From NCBI RefSeq assembly GCF_004664715.2, contig NC_051069.1, forward strand, positions 77,150,647 to 77,214,646: a stretch of 64,000 nt of DNA. The letters are read 5' to 3'. The notes below the pieces were generated by a model, which had not been told where the DNA came from, did no database searches, and saw only the letters and a program-made list of their open reading frames with translations. Made by a program: the position numbers and the translations under genes. This stretch comes from Peromyscus leucopus (taxonomy: Eukaryota > Chordata > Mammalia > Rodentia > Cricetidae). The first letter of the stretch is position 1. Every line of letters begins with the position of its first letter. Below, one piece after another: positions 53,306-63,570 of the stretch.

Positions 53306-54790
53306 AAACAGAAAACCAGCTAATCAGATCAACACCCTCTGGAAGCAGTTTCTCTCTAAGCTGTGACATCTGAACAGACAAGCAGACAAGGCTGTAACAA
53401 CAAGATAAGGTTGGCGACAGTGCTGCTTTGGGTCCGTCCACTTCTGGGACTTGGGTTTTTTTTTTTTTTATTTGAAGCCTAGAATATTGGGGAGATAGCC
53501 ACATCACGCTTTCTCAGTGTTAAACTTCTGAGTCTGCAAGTGCCACTAACAGAGAGGACCGCTTCTCGGATGAAGTTTCCTGGACCTTACGCAAGGGTGA
53601 CGCAGGAGAAACTTGAGGAAGTAAATTGATGCTAATAAGGATTTACTAGGAATATTAAGTCACACAAAGTAGAGTTTAGCTAAAAGAGCACTGACTCCAA
53701 CATGACTGGGAAATAAATAATACCCTAACCAACCTTGTTAGGAACTGTAGGAATGAATGTTTCGTACCACAGTTGAAGTTCAGGGCTGTGTTTCTGCTAA
53801 TGCTTGTTCACCAAGATCGACCTCCAGTCAGGCTTCATTTCCATAACAAAAGGAGACGACCCTGACTTACGCCTTGCCCTTAGGCTTATCCCACATCCAA
53901 GAACACAGCTCTAAGAAGCATGTCAGGGCATCATGCAGGGTCACAGCCACCATTAAGTCCCTGTGCTCTTATCAGGAAAAACGTAATTCTGCCTAGGTAT
54001 CAACTGTTTGAAGCGAAGAGCACTGGTGTACTAAGAAAATGATTCTGACAATACCTGTGCTGTGTAAATGTCCCACCTGCCCAAGTGGCTGAACTTGTAG
54101 CGTCCTGTCACTGTTTAAATTGCTCAAAGTGTAACAGGACCTGAAGGAGATTCAAGGAGGGCAGTGCATGAGGAAGGAATGCTGAAGCCTTGGGTGATCT
54201 ACATAAGTTAGTAAAATCTTCTGTTTGCGGCCAACTCCTCTTTGAGTGTTAGCCAGAGCCTGGCACGAGCTATATCAAAGATATGTTTTCTGTATTAGTC
54301 TCTAAGTGCTTGGAGTGATTTCTCACTGCAAAGGCATATTAATTCTAGAACAAGGAGTATACTGATAGTTGTCCAGGGGTTTGCAGAGTTTGTTCCTTGG
54401 CACAGAAAAAGAACTGAACTTCTGGGAAAGATAGAAAATCAAGCCCCAGCAAAAGAGAGAGTGACAGCTTTATCCCTCCAAGATGAGAGAGGCTGGAAGT
54501 CCACTAAGAGGATGCTGGCTTGGGTATTCTATGATACCGCTGGTCCTCTACTTTCCCCCACTGGTCCTGTTTAGAAACTACCACCACCCCTCTAACCCCC
54601 CTCCCATTCCCATCCCCCACCCAACTCCCATCCCTGTGCTGTCTTGCCATTTCTCCCCAAAAGTCTTTGGAAACAAAAAGCCACCAGTCCAGGGAGCTAG
54701 CTCACGTTTGTTTCCTTGTCTGCCTATGTCTCTACAACCCTTCCTCACTTAGATCCACCCTTTCATTCTTTTTTCTGGAAAAAAGTAAAA
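53306..54790. other. Unique sequence with no supported gene
   Basis: Frames up to 89 codons (54483-54752) show a proline-rich stretch from CCCCACCCAACTCCC-like text. No repeats recognised. Confidence 0.4.
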
Positions 54791-54795
54791 GTGTG

Positions 54796-54834
<39 letters not shown>
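54791..54834. repeat. (GT)n microsatellite
   Basis: GT run with one GCGT, the extended CA-tail of the adjoining antisense B3. Confidence 0.95.
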
Positions 54835-54835
<1 letters not shown>

Positions 54836-55012
54836 GCCTGCCTATATGACTGTGCACCATGTACTTGCAGTGCCCACAGAGGGGGGTACCCGATCCTCTA
54901 GGACTGAAGTTACAGATGGTTGTAAGCCACCATGTGGGTACTGGGAATACGGACTCAGGTCCTTTGGAAAAACAGTCAGTACTCTTATCCTCTGAGTCAG
55001 CTCTCCAGCCCA
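54835..55012 (-). mobile_element. B2/B3 SINE, antisense
   Basis: CAGATGGTTGTAAGCCACCA, GTGGGTACTGGGAATACGGA, GGTCCTTTGGAAAAACAGTC and AGTCAGCTCTCCAGCCC, reverse complement of B2/B3. Confidence 0.9.
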
Positions 55013-55043
55013 TAGATCCACATTTTCAATGGCTGTTGGCTAC

Positions 55044-55046
<3 letters not shown>

Positions 55047-55111
<65 letters not shown>
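55047..55111. repeat. (GT)n then (CTGT)n microsatellite
   Basis: GT run to about 55079, then about 30 bp of CTGT units. Confidence 0.95.
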
Positions 55112-55113
55112 GT

Positions 55114-55234
55114 CTATTTGAAGTTTTCCTGGATCTCGCTCTGTAGACCAGGCTGGCCTCAAGCATACAAAGATCCACCTGTCTCTGCCTCCCAAGTGCT
55201 GGGATTAAAGGTGTGCCCCACCACCACCCAGCTT
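55114..55234 (-). mobile_element. B1 SINE, antisense
   Basis: CTGTAGACCAGGCTGGCCTC, CCTGTCTCTGCCTCCCAAGT, GCTGGGATTAAAGGTGTG and CACCACCACCCAGC, reverse complement of B1. Low divergence. Confidence 0.93.
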
Positions 55235-55640
55235 ATTTGAACTTTTAAAATGGAAGATATTGAGTACTGCCAAAAGCCTGACCCAATCTGTACAGTAGGG
55301 GAAAAAAAAAAAAAAAAAACACTTCCTCCCAAAGCTTCCCACCTATGAACAAGGCGCTGGATGCAAGAAATTCAGAGTCCCCTCAGCTTTTCAGCCTCTC
55401 CACAGGAGGCCAGAAGTCTCCAGGCCACAGGAGACAGGTAGCCAGGCTTGGACTTGCCTTTGTCTAAGCTGGAAGCAAAGACGGAAGAATGACTCAGGCA
55501 TTGCTCATTTTATGAGAGAAAAATGGTAATTGGATATGGTAGGTGAGAAGCCAAAGAGAGTAATCTTGTCTTAGATTTATGAATGAATAACCTAATCTGT
55601 CTTTATAATCAGCACAAAGCCAAAAAAATACATGGCACAA
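55235..55640. other. Unique sequence with an A run
   Basis: An A run of 19 lies at about 55302-55319. Otherwise nothing recognised. Confidence 0.4.
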
Positions 55641-55690
55641 GAGAGAGAGAGAGAGAGGGAGGGAGGGAGGGAGGGAAGGAGGGAGGGAGG

Positions 55691-55752
<62 letters not shown>

Positions 55753-55828
55753 GAAGAAAGAAAGAAGAAAGAAGAAAGGAAGGAAGGAAGAAAGAAGGAA
55801 AGAAAGAAAGAAAGGAAGGAAGAAAAGT
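55641..55828. repeat. Long purine-only tract: GA, GGGA, GA, GAAA/GGAA
   Basis: About 188 bp of purines on the plus strand in four blocks: GA (55641-55658), GGGA (55659-55690), GA (55691-55745), then GAAA/GGAA to 55828. Several reading frames on both strands (Arg-Glu or Leu-Ser) result from it and are artefacts. Confidence 0.95.
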
Positions 55829-58073
55829 TCAGGCAAAAGAGTCTCAGAATTGTCTGACCCAAAGACAGACAGCCCAGTGACACAGCCACATTCAGAAGAG
55901 GAGACACAGGCGTGTAACATACATTGTTATGTTACAGGCCCTCTCCTACACCTGAACAGACCTGATAGCTAAAGTAAGCAGGCAGGTGCAACTACAAACC
56001 TTGCAAGTTAAAAAGCAAGTGACCCAAGGCCAGGGCCACAGAGCATCAGTCACCTGCTATCTGGCAGAGCTTGTGCCCACAGCCAGTCTGTGCCCTGAAA
56101 ACGATGTTAATGTGTACCTGGAAGTCAGCTGGGCAAAAATTCAAGTTCAACAACCAGTGTTGAGACCTCCCACCTCAAAGAGCGGTACAAAGTGTTAGAT
56201 CAGAATCATGGAAGCAGTGTGGAAACTTAAGTGGAGACTGACCCCTTCGGAGAGCAGAATTGTTCTTTAATCAGGACAATCAGGAGATCATGCCCTGGGG
56301 CTTGGAGTTTTATGGGGGCTGAAAAGGGAACTTTGAACTTTGGGTGGGGGAATTTTCATCCACAGGCCTATTTTCTGCTTCCCCAAGCGCATACGTTTTG
56401 GTGGGGGTCCTTACCATGTTGGCATCCTAGCCTGGAGTTATCCTGGCATGTTGACCCCTGGCCCAGTGCTTCCCTGCCTAGTGATGCAGTGGGTCAACCT
56501 TTCCTGCAGGGAGACTCTCAGTCACCCAAGTTATTAACCCTTCAGGAAGAGTCTTATTTAAATGGGTCATACGTTGATAAAATTCATTCTTTTTAACAGC
56601 CACTTAACAAAAGTAAGTTGCAGAAAGTATTTATAAGCAGTCTCTAAAATTGTAATATATGTATAATTTTCCTGCAGTGAGATTTTTGTAGCTTCCAACC
56701 CATTTTCTTTTCTTTCTTTTTATTTTAACATGAAAAAAGTGTACAGTTTGACTTTTTTTTCTTTTTTGAGACAAAGTCTTGCTGTCAACCAACTCTTCAG
56801 CACTGAACTTCCATGGAAGTAGATTTCGTCTACTCAAGGCAGAACGACTTATAGAAAAGAGACGTAGTTTGGACCTCACTGCTCACCCAGGAGGTCAAAA
56901 ACCAGATAAATTAAAGTGCTGATAAGTAGACTCCCGGCGTCTATTGCAGAATCCAGTGGATGCCTTGACACCAACTTCCATCATCCCCTGAAGTTACATG
57001 GACAGTAGCCAAAGAATCTCTTCTCATCAACAGACACCCTGTGGACGATGACTCCGTGAAACAGGGATGATGGGAGAGCGGCGTTGTTTATTTGGAGAAG
57101 GTCAGACTCAGACAGCAGTCATTTCTACTTGTTGTCTGTCTGTCGTGCTAGAAACCTTCTTCACCAGGCATCTCGTAGAGTCCCAGAAGAGAGAAGCATC
57201 AGCACCAAAAGGATTCTAGACGTTGTTGATTCCAGGTCCCTGACGTACAGATGTGGAAGGGAGAAAATGAACTCTGGGAGTTAAGACTGGCCTTGCACAC
57301 CAGCACCTCTCCTCCTGCATTCATATACAGCTGTGATCTTTATAGCCCACTTGGAAATTGCCCACTCTGCCCTGTGACACTTTTTCTAACGAGCAGGTGG
57401 TTCAGCATTTGGCTTTCATTTAATCCTTAATGGCAAAGTCAGAGTATCAGCTTCTAAAGTAAGTTCTCAGGCAGTCTTACTCAGATCATTCAGAAATTGT
57501 CAAAGTAGGTCAAATACCCACTTCCTGTGGGACACTGGCAAGGTCATGAGGGTTGTTTTTATGAAGGACAGGTTCAGGATTCTAGGTCTTCAGACACTTT
57601 CCTCTGAATGTAAATTGCTAAGTCAGCTGTTTACAAATATCGTTCCCTAAGATGTAGCTTTGGATGAATAATACAATATTTCAATAAAACCAAACATGTA
57701 ACAAGACCAAATCTGGACCAGTGGAGCAGTGGTTCCAATTACAGATTTTCTTCAGCAAGCTGACACAGGATGGTTTCCATTTCACTGGGCACCATAAGCA
57801 GCTTTTCCCATGCAAGTCAGGGACTGTCCCTACCAGAAAAATTCACAGCATGAGCCAGATGCTACAACTTTTAATTTTTAACTTCCTTCCTTTCCTTTCT
57901 TACCTTCTTTCTTTCTTCTTCCAGTGTAAATAAAACTGCCATCCCAGCAGCATTGCTGGACCAGACACCTTGAACAAGTGTTTTGCCTCAAGAGAGGAGC
58001 GAGTCTGCTGACCCTTCCCAGTTAGGCAGAGTTCATTACCCAGGACCCAGATTTGTCACTGAAAGCTTTGTTA
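55829..58073. other. Unique sequence with no supported gene
   Basis: Frames of 121 (56231-56596) and 82 (56631-56879 antisense) codons have no recognised domain. A fragment TTTTTTGAGACAAAGTCTTG at 56762 may be a B1 remnant. AATAAAACTGCC near 57927 has no gene attached. Confidence 0.4.
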
Positions 58074-58133
58074 GCATTCATTTATTCACTTAATTTTTCG
58101 ACGAGCATTTCAATGAATATTTATTACAGTTCA
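58074..58133 (-). mobile_element. Possible L2/MIR-type fragment
   Basis: GCATTCATTTATTCACTTAA, GAGCATTTCAATGAATATTT is the kind of sequence common in L2/MIR antisense ends. A B2 cuts it off. Confidence 0.35.
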
Positions 58134-58143
58134 AACTATTCAA

Positions 58144-58235
58144 GCTGGGGCTGGAGGGATGGCTCAGTGGTTAAGAGCGCATCCTGCATTTGCAGAGGAC
58201 TAGACTTTATTTCCCAGCACCCACTGTGTGTCAGA
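58144..58235 (+). mobile_element. Truncated B2 SINE
   Basis: GCTGGGGCTGGAGGGATGGC, CTCAGTGGTTAAGAGCGCAT, TTTCCCAGCACCCACTGTGT: the tRNA-like head of B2, lacking the 3' half. Confidence 0.88.
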
Positions 58236-58925
58236 GTTGTAAGTGATAAACACTGTTCTCGAGGTCAGGAAAAGCTACTGACACTTAAACTATCCCCTTA
58301 AGGAATTATTTGACTGGGATTACTAGTCCTCCTCCTCCTCCTCCTTTTTTTCCTTTTTAATCTGATGGGCTCTGATGGGAGAAGAGTCATGGCACATGGC
58401 TACACACCAGACTATCTTGACTAAATCTACTGAAGTCATTATCTCACCAAAAACTGGGGAAAATAGTCCAAAGCACTGCAAAGCCAAATGAACCCCACCC
58501 TCCCAACCCACACCCAGATGTGCCTCCCACCATCCCCTGCAGACACCTCTCATCAGCAGATACTCTACAGGCATGGTCTCCCCACCCCCACCTCCTGTGA
58601 TGCCGTGATGAGAGCAGTGTCACTAATTTGGAGTGGACCAGATTGGGTGAGTAATTTTTTCCCACCTGTTATGATTAGCCCACACTAACCAAATCATATA
58701 CCTATCAGAAGCTCACAAAGTCATCTCACAGGAGATGGACTCACAGGATTGAAAAGTGTTAGCACTGTAAAAGATGCCACCTGTCATTGACTCGGGTCCT
58801 TCTTCTCTTAACAGATGTGGAATGTCCTCAGAGTTAAGGTGAAGCTGACCTTCCACATCAAGGCCTCCTGCCCTGCATTCTCCTACAATTGTGCCTTAAT
58901 ACTTAGAAGTTACTCCTTTCTGCTC
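58236..58925. other. Unique sequence with no supported gene
   Basis: A CTCCTCCTCCTCCTCC run at 58328 and overlapping frames of 83 and 73 (antisense) and 66 codons. No domain recognised. Confidence 0.4.
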
Positions 58926-59114
58926 TGTGATGTCTTTTTTTTTTTAAGATTTATTTATTGTGTATTATGTATTCAGTGTTCTGCCTGCATGCCAGATCAC
59001 ATTACAGATGGTTGTGAGCCACCATGTGGTTGCTGGGAATTGAACGCAGGACCTCTGGAAGAGCAGCCAGTGCTCATAACCGCCGAGCCATCTCTCCAGC
59101 CCCAGTGTGATATC
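58926..59114 (-). mobile_element. Full-length B2 SINE, antisense, with TSD
   Basis: The element (about 58946-59103) reads as reverse complement B2: AAGATTTATTTATTGTGTAT, CAGATGGTTGTGAGCCACCA, GCTGGGAATTGAACGCAGGA, GAGCCATCTCTCCAGCCCC. Flanks are TGTGATGTC (58926-58934) and TGTGATATC (59106-59114), each followed by T residues. This is a near-perfect duplication. A 103-codon frame here runs into the SINE. Confidence 0.93.
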
Positions 59115-59184
59115 TTTTTTAATTAGCAAGTGTTTAGGTGTTTGGGCTTTTATTTCATTTTATAGTTAAGTCATAGTATCAACT

Positions 59185-59420
59185 CTGTGTGTGTGTGCAT
59201 TTGTGCATGTGTGCAGTGCATATAGAGGTCAGAGGTCGATGTTCCCTGTCTTCATCAATCAATACCTCCCCTCTTTTTTTTTTTTGAGGCACAGTTTCTC
59301 ATTGCACTGGAGCTCGTTAATTGGTTAGACTTCCTGGCCATCCAGCCAGGCTAGTCTTCCTGTCTCCACATCCCAAGTGCAAGTTCGAGGATCATGGATG
59401 CATGATGCCAAGCTCTGCTT
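59185..59420 (-). mobile_element. B4-like SINE with internal T run, antisense
   Basis: A short GT run, TATAGAGGTCAGAGGTCGAT, a T run at 59276-59285 with TTTTGAGGCACAGTTTCTCA, CAGCCAGGCTAGTCTTCCTG and CACATCCCAAGTGCAAGTTC. Orientation reversed. Probably a B4 tail plus a B1 fragment. Confidence 0.7.
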
Positions 59421-59700
59421 CTCATATGAACGCCGGGAATCTAAAGTCAGGCCTCCATGCTCCTAAAATCTTGGACAACACACAAATCCTAAGCCTATCT
59501 TCTAACATACTACGAAGTGGCTGGAGCAGAGCAGTGGTTTTCTTCTTCAAAAAGCACAGGCCATTCCTACACTCTCATCTGTCCTGAGTCTGAAGAGTCA
59601 AAATGAGTTTTCCATGTCTCCTCATAAAAGCAAGAGGGATGATGGGAGTATCAGGCATCGTTAATAATTTTCATTGAATTCTCACAGCTCTTGGTATGAA
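59421..59700. other. Short gap, nothing recognised
   Basis: An 88-codon frame (59321-59587) overlaps the SINE and is unsupported. Confidence 0.4.
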
Positions 59701-59709
59701 TGGTACTGC

Positions 59710-59820
59710 TGCTGCTGTGCAAGGTAGTGCGTGTGTGTGTAAGACCAACAGGACAATTCTGATTCAAGGTAGCCTGGGCTACTTGGAAAGACCCTGTCTC
59801 CAAAACAAAAACATTAAAAA
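59710..59820 (+). mobile_element. B1 SINE 3' part
   Basis: GATTCAAGGTAGCCTGGGCT, ACTTGGAAAGACCCTGTCTC, CAAAACAAAAACATTAAAAA fits the 3' half of B1. Confidence 0.7.
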
Positions 59821-59837
59821 TCAGCCAAGGTCCGATG

Positions 59838-59930
59838 ATAGATGGAATGGTAGCTCAGTGGTAAAGCGCTTACCCAGCATGTGTAAGGCCCTGGGCTTCG
59901 ATCTCTAAAAGACATTAACTATAAACACTG
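59838..59930 (+). mobile_element. ID-like SINE (tRNA-Ala derived)
   Basis: GAATGGTAGCTCAGTGGTAA is box A, and GGCCCTGGGCTTCGATCTCT carries box B. GCGCTTACCCAGCATGTGTA lies between. The tRNA-Ala-like fold is part of the ID family (BC1-related). Confidence 0.75.
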
Positions 59931-60732
59931 AAAAATAATACAGTCTAACATGCTTATATATGACAAAAGGCTGATCTTGTCATTTTTAAAAGACAGTCTA
60001 ATTGCCACTTTATTAATGTCAGTATTTTTTTAAGCAGAAGATTATGGCTTGGAAAAGAAACTCGGGGTAGTATAAATCAGTCCTTACCTTTTTATCAGTG
60101 TTTGAATTGTGGCCCAGAAAGACAAAGCAAGTTTTCTAAACAACCTACTTTTATAGTTCCTGGTATTGTACCAACTCATTCATTTATTCTTAGCTCAATC
60201 CAAACAATTCAAACAAATAGTACTTGAGAAATTTAATACATGCTTTAAAAATGAATTTTCTTTGCCCAAGTTTAGAATAAAAGACTGAGAACAAAGGAGA
60301 AGCTTACCAAATTTAGACTCTCATTAGACCTCCGGCTGTGGACTGACTAAAAATATTTTTAAATGCAAGTAAGAACTAGCATCAAAGGAAAAACTAACAG
60401 GCAACGCTACCATTATTTTTGACAGGGCTTTGAAACACCAGTAAATGAATTCGCTACAATGAAGCCTCTGAGCCTCAATTTACATAAGTCAACAGCTTGT
60501 TTAAAGGCAAGATTTCACTTTAATTGGTTCCAATCTCCATCAGGATCCTGCAGTTGGAATGCCACTAGCCTGCTTTCCATAGATTCTAGCCAGTAAGTTG
60601 GTTCAGTGCCCTTATGTTTTAACATTTTCGCTAGCTCACTACAGCATCTGGCAGTTTTTTTAATTGGTTTATTTGCAATGCTCAACTTACACAGTCTGTC
60701 TCTCTCCCTTTCCCCTCCCTCTCTCCCCACCC

Positions 60733-60734
<2 letters not shown>
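59931..60734. other. Unique AT-rich sequence, nothing recognised
   Basis: No supported repeats. A pyrimidine-rich stretch (TCTCTCTCCCTTTCCCCTCC) leads to the GT run. Confidence 0.4.

Positions 60735-60783
<49 letters not shown>
60735..60783. repeat. (GT)n microsatellite
   Basis: About 48 bp GT. It adjoins a pyrimidine-rich tract at 60700-60734. Confidence 0.95.
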
Positions 60784-60785
<2 letters not shown>

Positions 60786-61816
60786 CCACCATTCGTAGTG
60801 AAGGTCTATAGAGAAAGGAAACTTGGGAGCATGACCTCATAGGCATTGGGACTGTTCCAGGCTGTACTTCCACATGTCCCCCCATGTTCCTCCTTGGTGG
60901 AAGGAAAACAAAATGAAAGTATACCCTCTTAGAACAGAGCAATCAACTTAGCACTGGGTAAGGTGGAAGTAAGGGATGCTTCACTTCAAGGAGGAGAATT
61001 TCCTGAGTCCCAAGGAGACAAACTATGTAACACAGCTTAAATTGGACATTCTTTTGGCTCTTGACCACAGCAACCCACAGCTTTCTCCTTCACCACCTGG
61101 ATACAACGTTGCATTTTTTCTTAAACCTGTGCTTGCTTCCTGACTCCTTTACTATGGTTTGCAGCTGAGACTGCTCTCTGACGCCTTCAGCTCTCCTCCA
61201 GCAGCCCTAAGCCCCTGCACTTCTCCCAAGCCCCACTCCTTGGTCAACACTTAATGGAACCATATCAAAGAGGGTAAGGGAGAAATAATGTGAGAATCAT
61301 AGTCCTGGGTGAGCTCTCTAATTGCTTAATTTGAGCATTTAAAATATACTTGGGGGGGGGAGCTGTAGCAGCATTCATTGCTACAAAGTTATAATAACTC
61401 TTAATGGCTCAATTTAAAACCCGTCCCTCCACTTCAGAACTGCTTTTATGCAGTTCTAAACCCTCATATTCCGACTTACCCATTCTCCCATGGGTTTCTC
61501 TGGGCCCACTCTCTCTGGGTTTTGACATCTTAAGGCACTGTTTGAAACCACATGAGAATGTTTTTAGGTTTGTTCATACTTTGGTTCATGAGCTAGATCT
61601 GAACAAATGTCTCTTGACTTTTCTCCTTCAGGAACACCTCCCCTCAATCTACAAATAGGTTGACAACTCCTCAATTTTGGTTTCAGGAACTGTAAGCAGT
61701 TATATTTGAATCTCATATAAATCTCCTAAGCCACACAATTAAATCCACTTAAATAATGCCCAGCTAGAACTTAAAACTCCTGTGGACTTACAGAGATCCA
61801 TTGATAATTAGACTTT
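60784..61816. other. Unique sequence with no supported gene
   Basis: An 84-codon frame (61404-61658) and an 86-codon antisense frame that includes the GT run are unsupported. A run of nine G lies near 61352. Confidence 0.4.
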
Positions 61817-62007
61817 ATAAGCATTGTCTACAGTTGCCAAGATGGCTCATTGGATAAAGGGTACTGTCTGCCAAACCTGATGACCTGAGTTTGATTCCTG
61901 GGCCCCACATGATGAGAGACCCAATTCCCACAAATTGACCTCTGACCCCCACATACGCATACATACTCGAGCACACATGAATAAATAAATGTAATAAACA
62001 TTGTCTA
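61817..62007 (+). mobile_element. RSINE1/B4 SINE with target duplication
   Basis: The element (about 61831-61993) begins CAGTTGCCAAGATGGCTCAT, then CTGATGACCTGAGTTTGATT and CCAATTCCCACAAATTGACC, with an AATAAATAAATGTA end. Flanks are ATAAGCATTGTCTA (61817-61830) and ATAAACATTGTCTA (61994-62007), 13 of 14 bases the same. Confidence 0.9.
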
Positions 62008-62171
62008 GTTCTTTTACAAATTCTAAATTCTGGGTTTGCGTTGATGTTGAGGGTTTTTTTTTTTTTTCTCTGTTGATATTTGGAACAGATTTTCTAGGAA
62101 TTATATATAAGGACTAGTAAGAAATTTAATATAGTATAACCAATTTTTCCCTAATATGCATTTTCTTTCAT

Positions 62172-62300
62172 TCACAAGAGCAAACTGTTCATTTCTCCAC
62201 TTACTTGTCAAACAAATAAGAATTGAACACTGTGGTGTGCTGGGCAGATCCTACTGTGGCACAAACTGGTCCCTGATTTATGGAGTTTGGAGTCCATGAG
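62172..62300 (+). mobile_element. Possible L2-type fragment
   Basis: TTCATTCACAAGAGCAAACT, AAATAAGAATTGAACACTGT, GGTGTGCTGGGCAGATCCTA loosely track the mammal-wide L2 segment about ATTGAGCACCTACTATGTGC. Low support. Confidence 0.35.
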
Positions 62301-62789
62301 TGTTGAACTGAAATCTAGAGAGGATGTGTCTGGAGGCTGGAGAACGAATGTGTATACAGTAGTAAATTGGAAGCACACTTTGGGGAAAGTAAATAATTCC
62401 AAAAGGGCCATAGCACTTCCTTCCAGAAGGCAGCAGAGATAAACAGGGATGCCAGAACCACAAAAAGAATCAGGTTTTGAAATCACACAGGCCTTTATCC
62501 CTCTGGTCTAGATGAGAAATGAGGGAGTGGCGCTGGTTGGTTTCCCAAGTCCCATGGTTCTCAGAAGGTGCCTGTGTGTGGCAGATGCCTCCTCTGCCCT
62601 GGAGAGATTTAGAACACTTCTGGACCAGAGAACAGCACTCCATTCAGTTCAGATGCAGATAATGAGCTTAGAAGAGAGAGAAGATGAACAATTGCTGTCT
62701 GTGTAGCCCAACTGAGCTAGAGCCAAGTGCTGAGAAAGTTGTTAATTCTAGTTTGATTCCACAATAAGATTGGAGTTCATACACACAGA
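62301..62789. other. Unique sequence, nothing recognised
   Basis: A 92-codon antisense frame at 62208-62486 and a 64-codon frame at 62512-62706 are unsupported. Confidence 0.4.
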
Positions 62790-63000
62790 AAGGTCCTTGA
62801 GAGTCTGAGCATCAGTTGCTAACAGAGCACCTCAAATGCTAATGTCTTAAAAAGCAACAGCCATTTTATTTGCTCACTATTTTGCAAGTTCACATACCAA
62901 ATTCTTCTGCAGGCCTGGCTTCGGAATGCCCAGCTGAGGTCCTGTGAATGTGTTCACCTGCACTACAGCTGTCCAACAGCCCAGTACCACTTCTGAATAC
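62790..63000 (-). mobile_element. Possible MLT1-type MaLR fragment, antisense
   Basis: CTCAAATGCTAATGTCTTAA, AAAGCAACAGCCATTTTATT, TTGCTCACTATTTTGCAAGT resemble the start of an antisense MLT1/MST LTR. Diverged. Confidence 0.35.
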
Positions 63001-63128
63001 TGGAGCTGTCTGAGGGGTTATAAATATGCTTCATAACAGCCAAACAAGCATGCATATTTGTCAGCAGCATTTGTAAGGATTGCATCTTGAATCACAGCTT
63101 TATTCTCCACCCCATTCTATTGGTCCTA

Positions 63129-63510
63129 TGTAAGGCCCTGGCCTCCTCTCATATTGAGTAAGCTGTTGCCTGCTTGCCGACCTTGACCAGATGTCCTCCC
63201 TATGCTAATTCCCTGCCAGTTTCCACCCTCCTGAATGCTTAAGGGAAGTTCCTTGTTTGTGTATCCTGCATTTTGGGCGTTAACAGCTTAAATGCAAGAT
63301 TGTAAATATCACAGTAGGGAACTTCTGCCCTCTGGGGTTCTCCCATTGTGCTGTAAGCCTGTATTTAAGGTTTCCTCCCTCTTTGAATAAACAGCATTAG
63401 GCATTCTTCTGAGGCGAATGACCCGCTGTTTCTTGTCTCTGTTTTTCGATCCACAGCCCCTCACTCGGACATAGTGGATGGGTGGTGGTAGCGAGGGCAT
63501 TATTGCTACA
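63129..63510 (+). mobile_element. 5' LTR of a class I (Gln-primed) ERV
   Basis: Starts TGTAAGGCCCTGG and ends TATTGCTACA, two bases before a primer site. It holds GTATTTAAGG (63361-63370), a TATA-like motif, and AATAAA at 63386-63391 followed by CTGTTTCTTGTCTCTGTTTT. The left boundary is by first TG and is approximate. I cannot see the 3' LTR because the element leaves the window. Confidence 0.8.
63362..63391 (+). promoter_or_regulatory. TATA-like box and polyadenylation signal in the LTR
   Basis: TATTTAA at 63362-63368 and AATAAA at 63386-63391 are 24 bp apart. In ERV LTRs the TATA drives the RNA start at the U3/R border, and AATAAA ends the transcript from the 3' copy. The close spacing would put AATAAA at the R start or make TATTTAA redundant. 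Confidence 0.55.
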
Positions 63511-63512
63511 AA

Positions 63513-63530
63513 TGGAGGTCCCATCGAGAT
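63513..63530 (+). promoter_or_regulatory. Primer binding site resembling tRNA-Gln
   Basis: TGGAGGTCCCATCGAGAT differs by one base from TGGAGGTCCCACCGAGAT, the glutamine-type site I recall from endogenous murine gammaretroviruses. Two bases (AA) separate it from the LTR end. It points to a class I ERV. Confidence 0.8.
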
Positions 63531-63564
63531 CCAAGAAAGAAGGGACAAGCTGATGGACACCTGG

Positions 63565-63570
63565 GTAAGG
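63565..63570 (+). promoter_or_regulatory. Candidate splice donor in the ERV leader
   Basis: CTGG|GTAAGG lies about 50 bp after the primer site. Retroviral leaders carry a donor between primer site and gag. Match to GTRAGT is good apart from the last base. Confidence 0.5.

Noticed and set aside
55494..55972. Frames of 137, 129, 103 and 82 codons
   Set aside because: Purine tract translation (Arg-Glu, Leu-Ser).
59838..59930. tRNA-Ala gene
   Set aside because: Box A and B are present, but the body lacks a full cloverleaf and it matches the ID SINE pattern.
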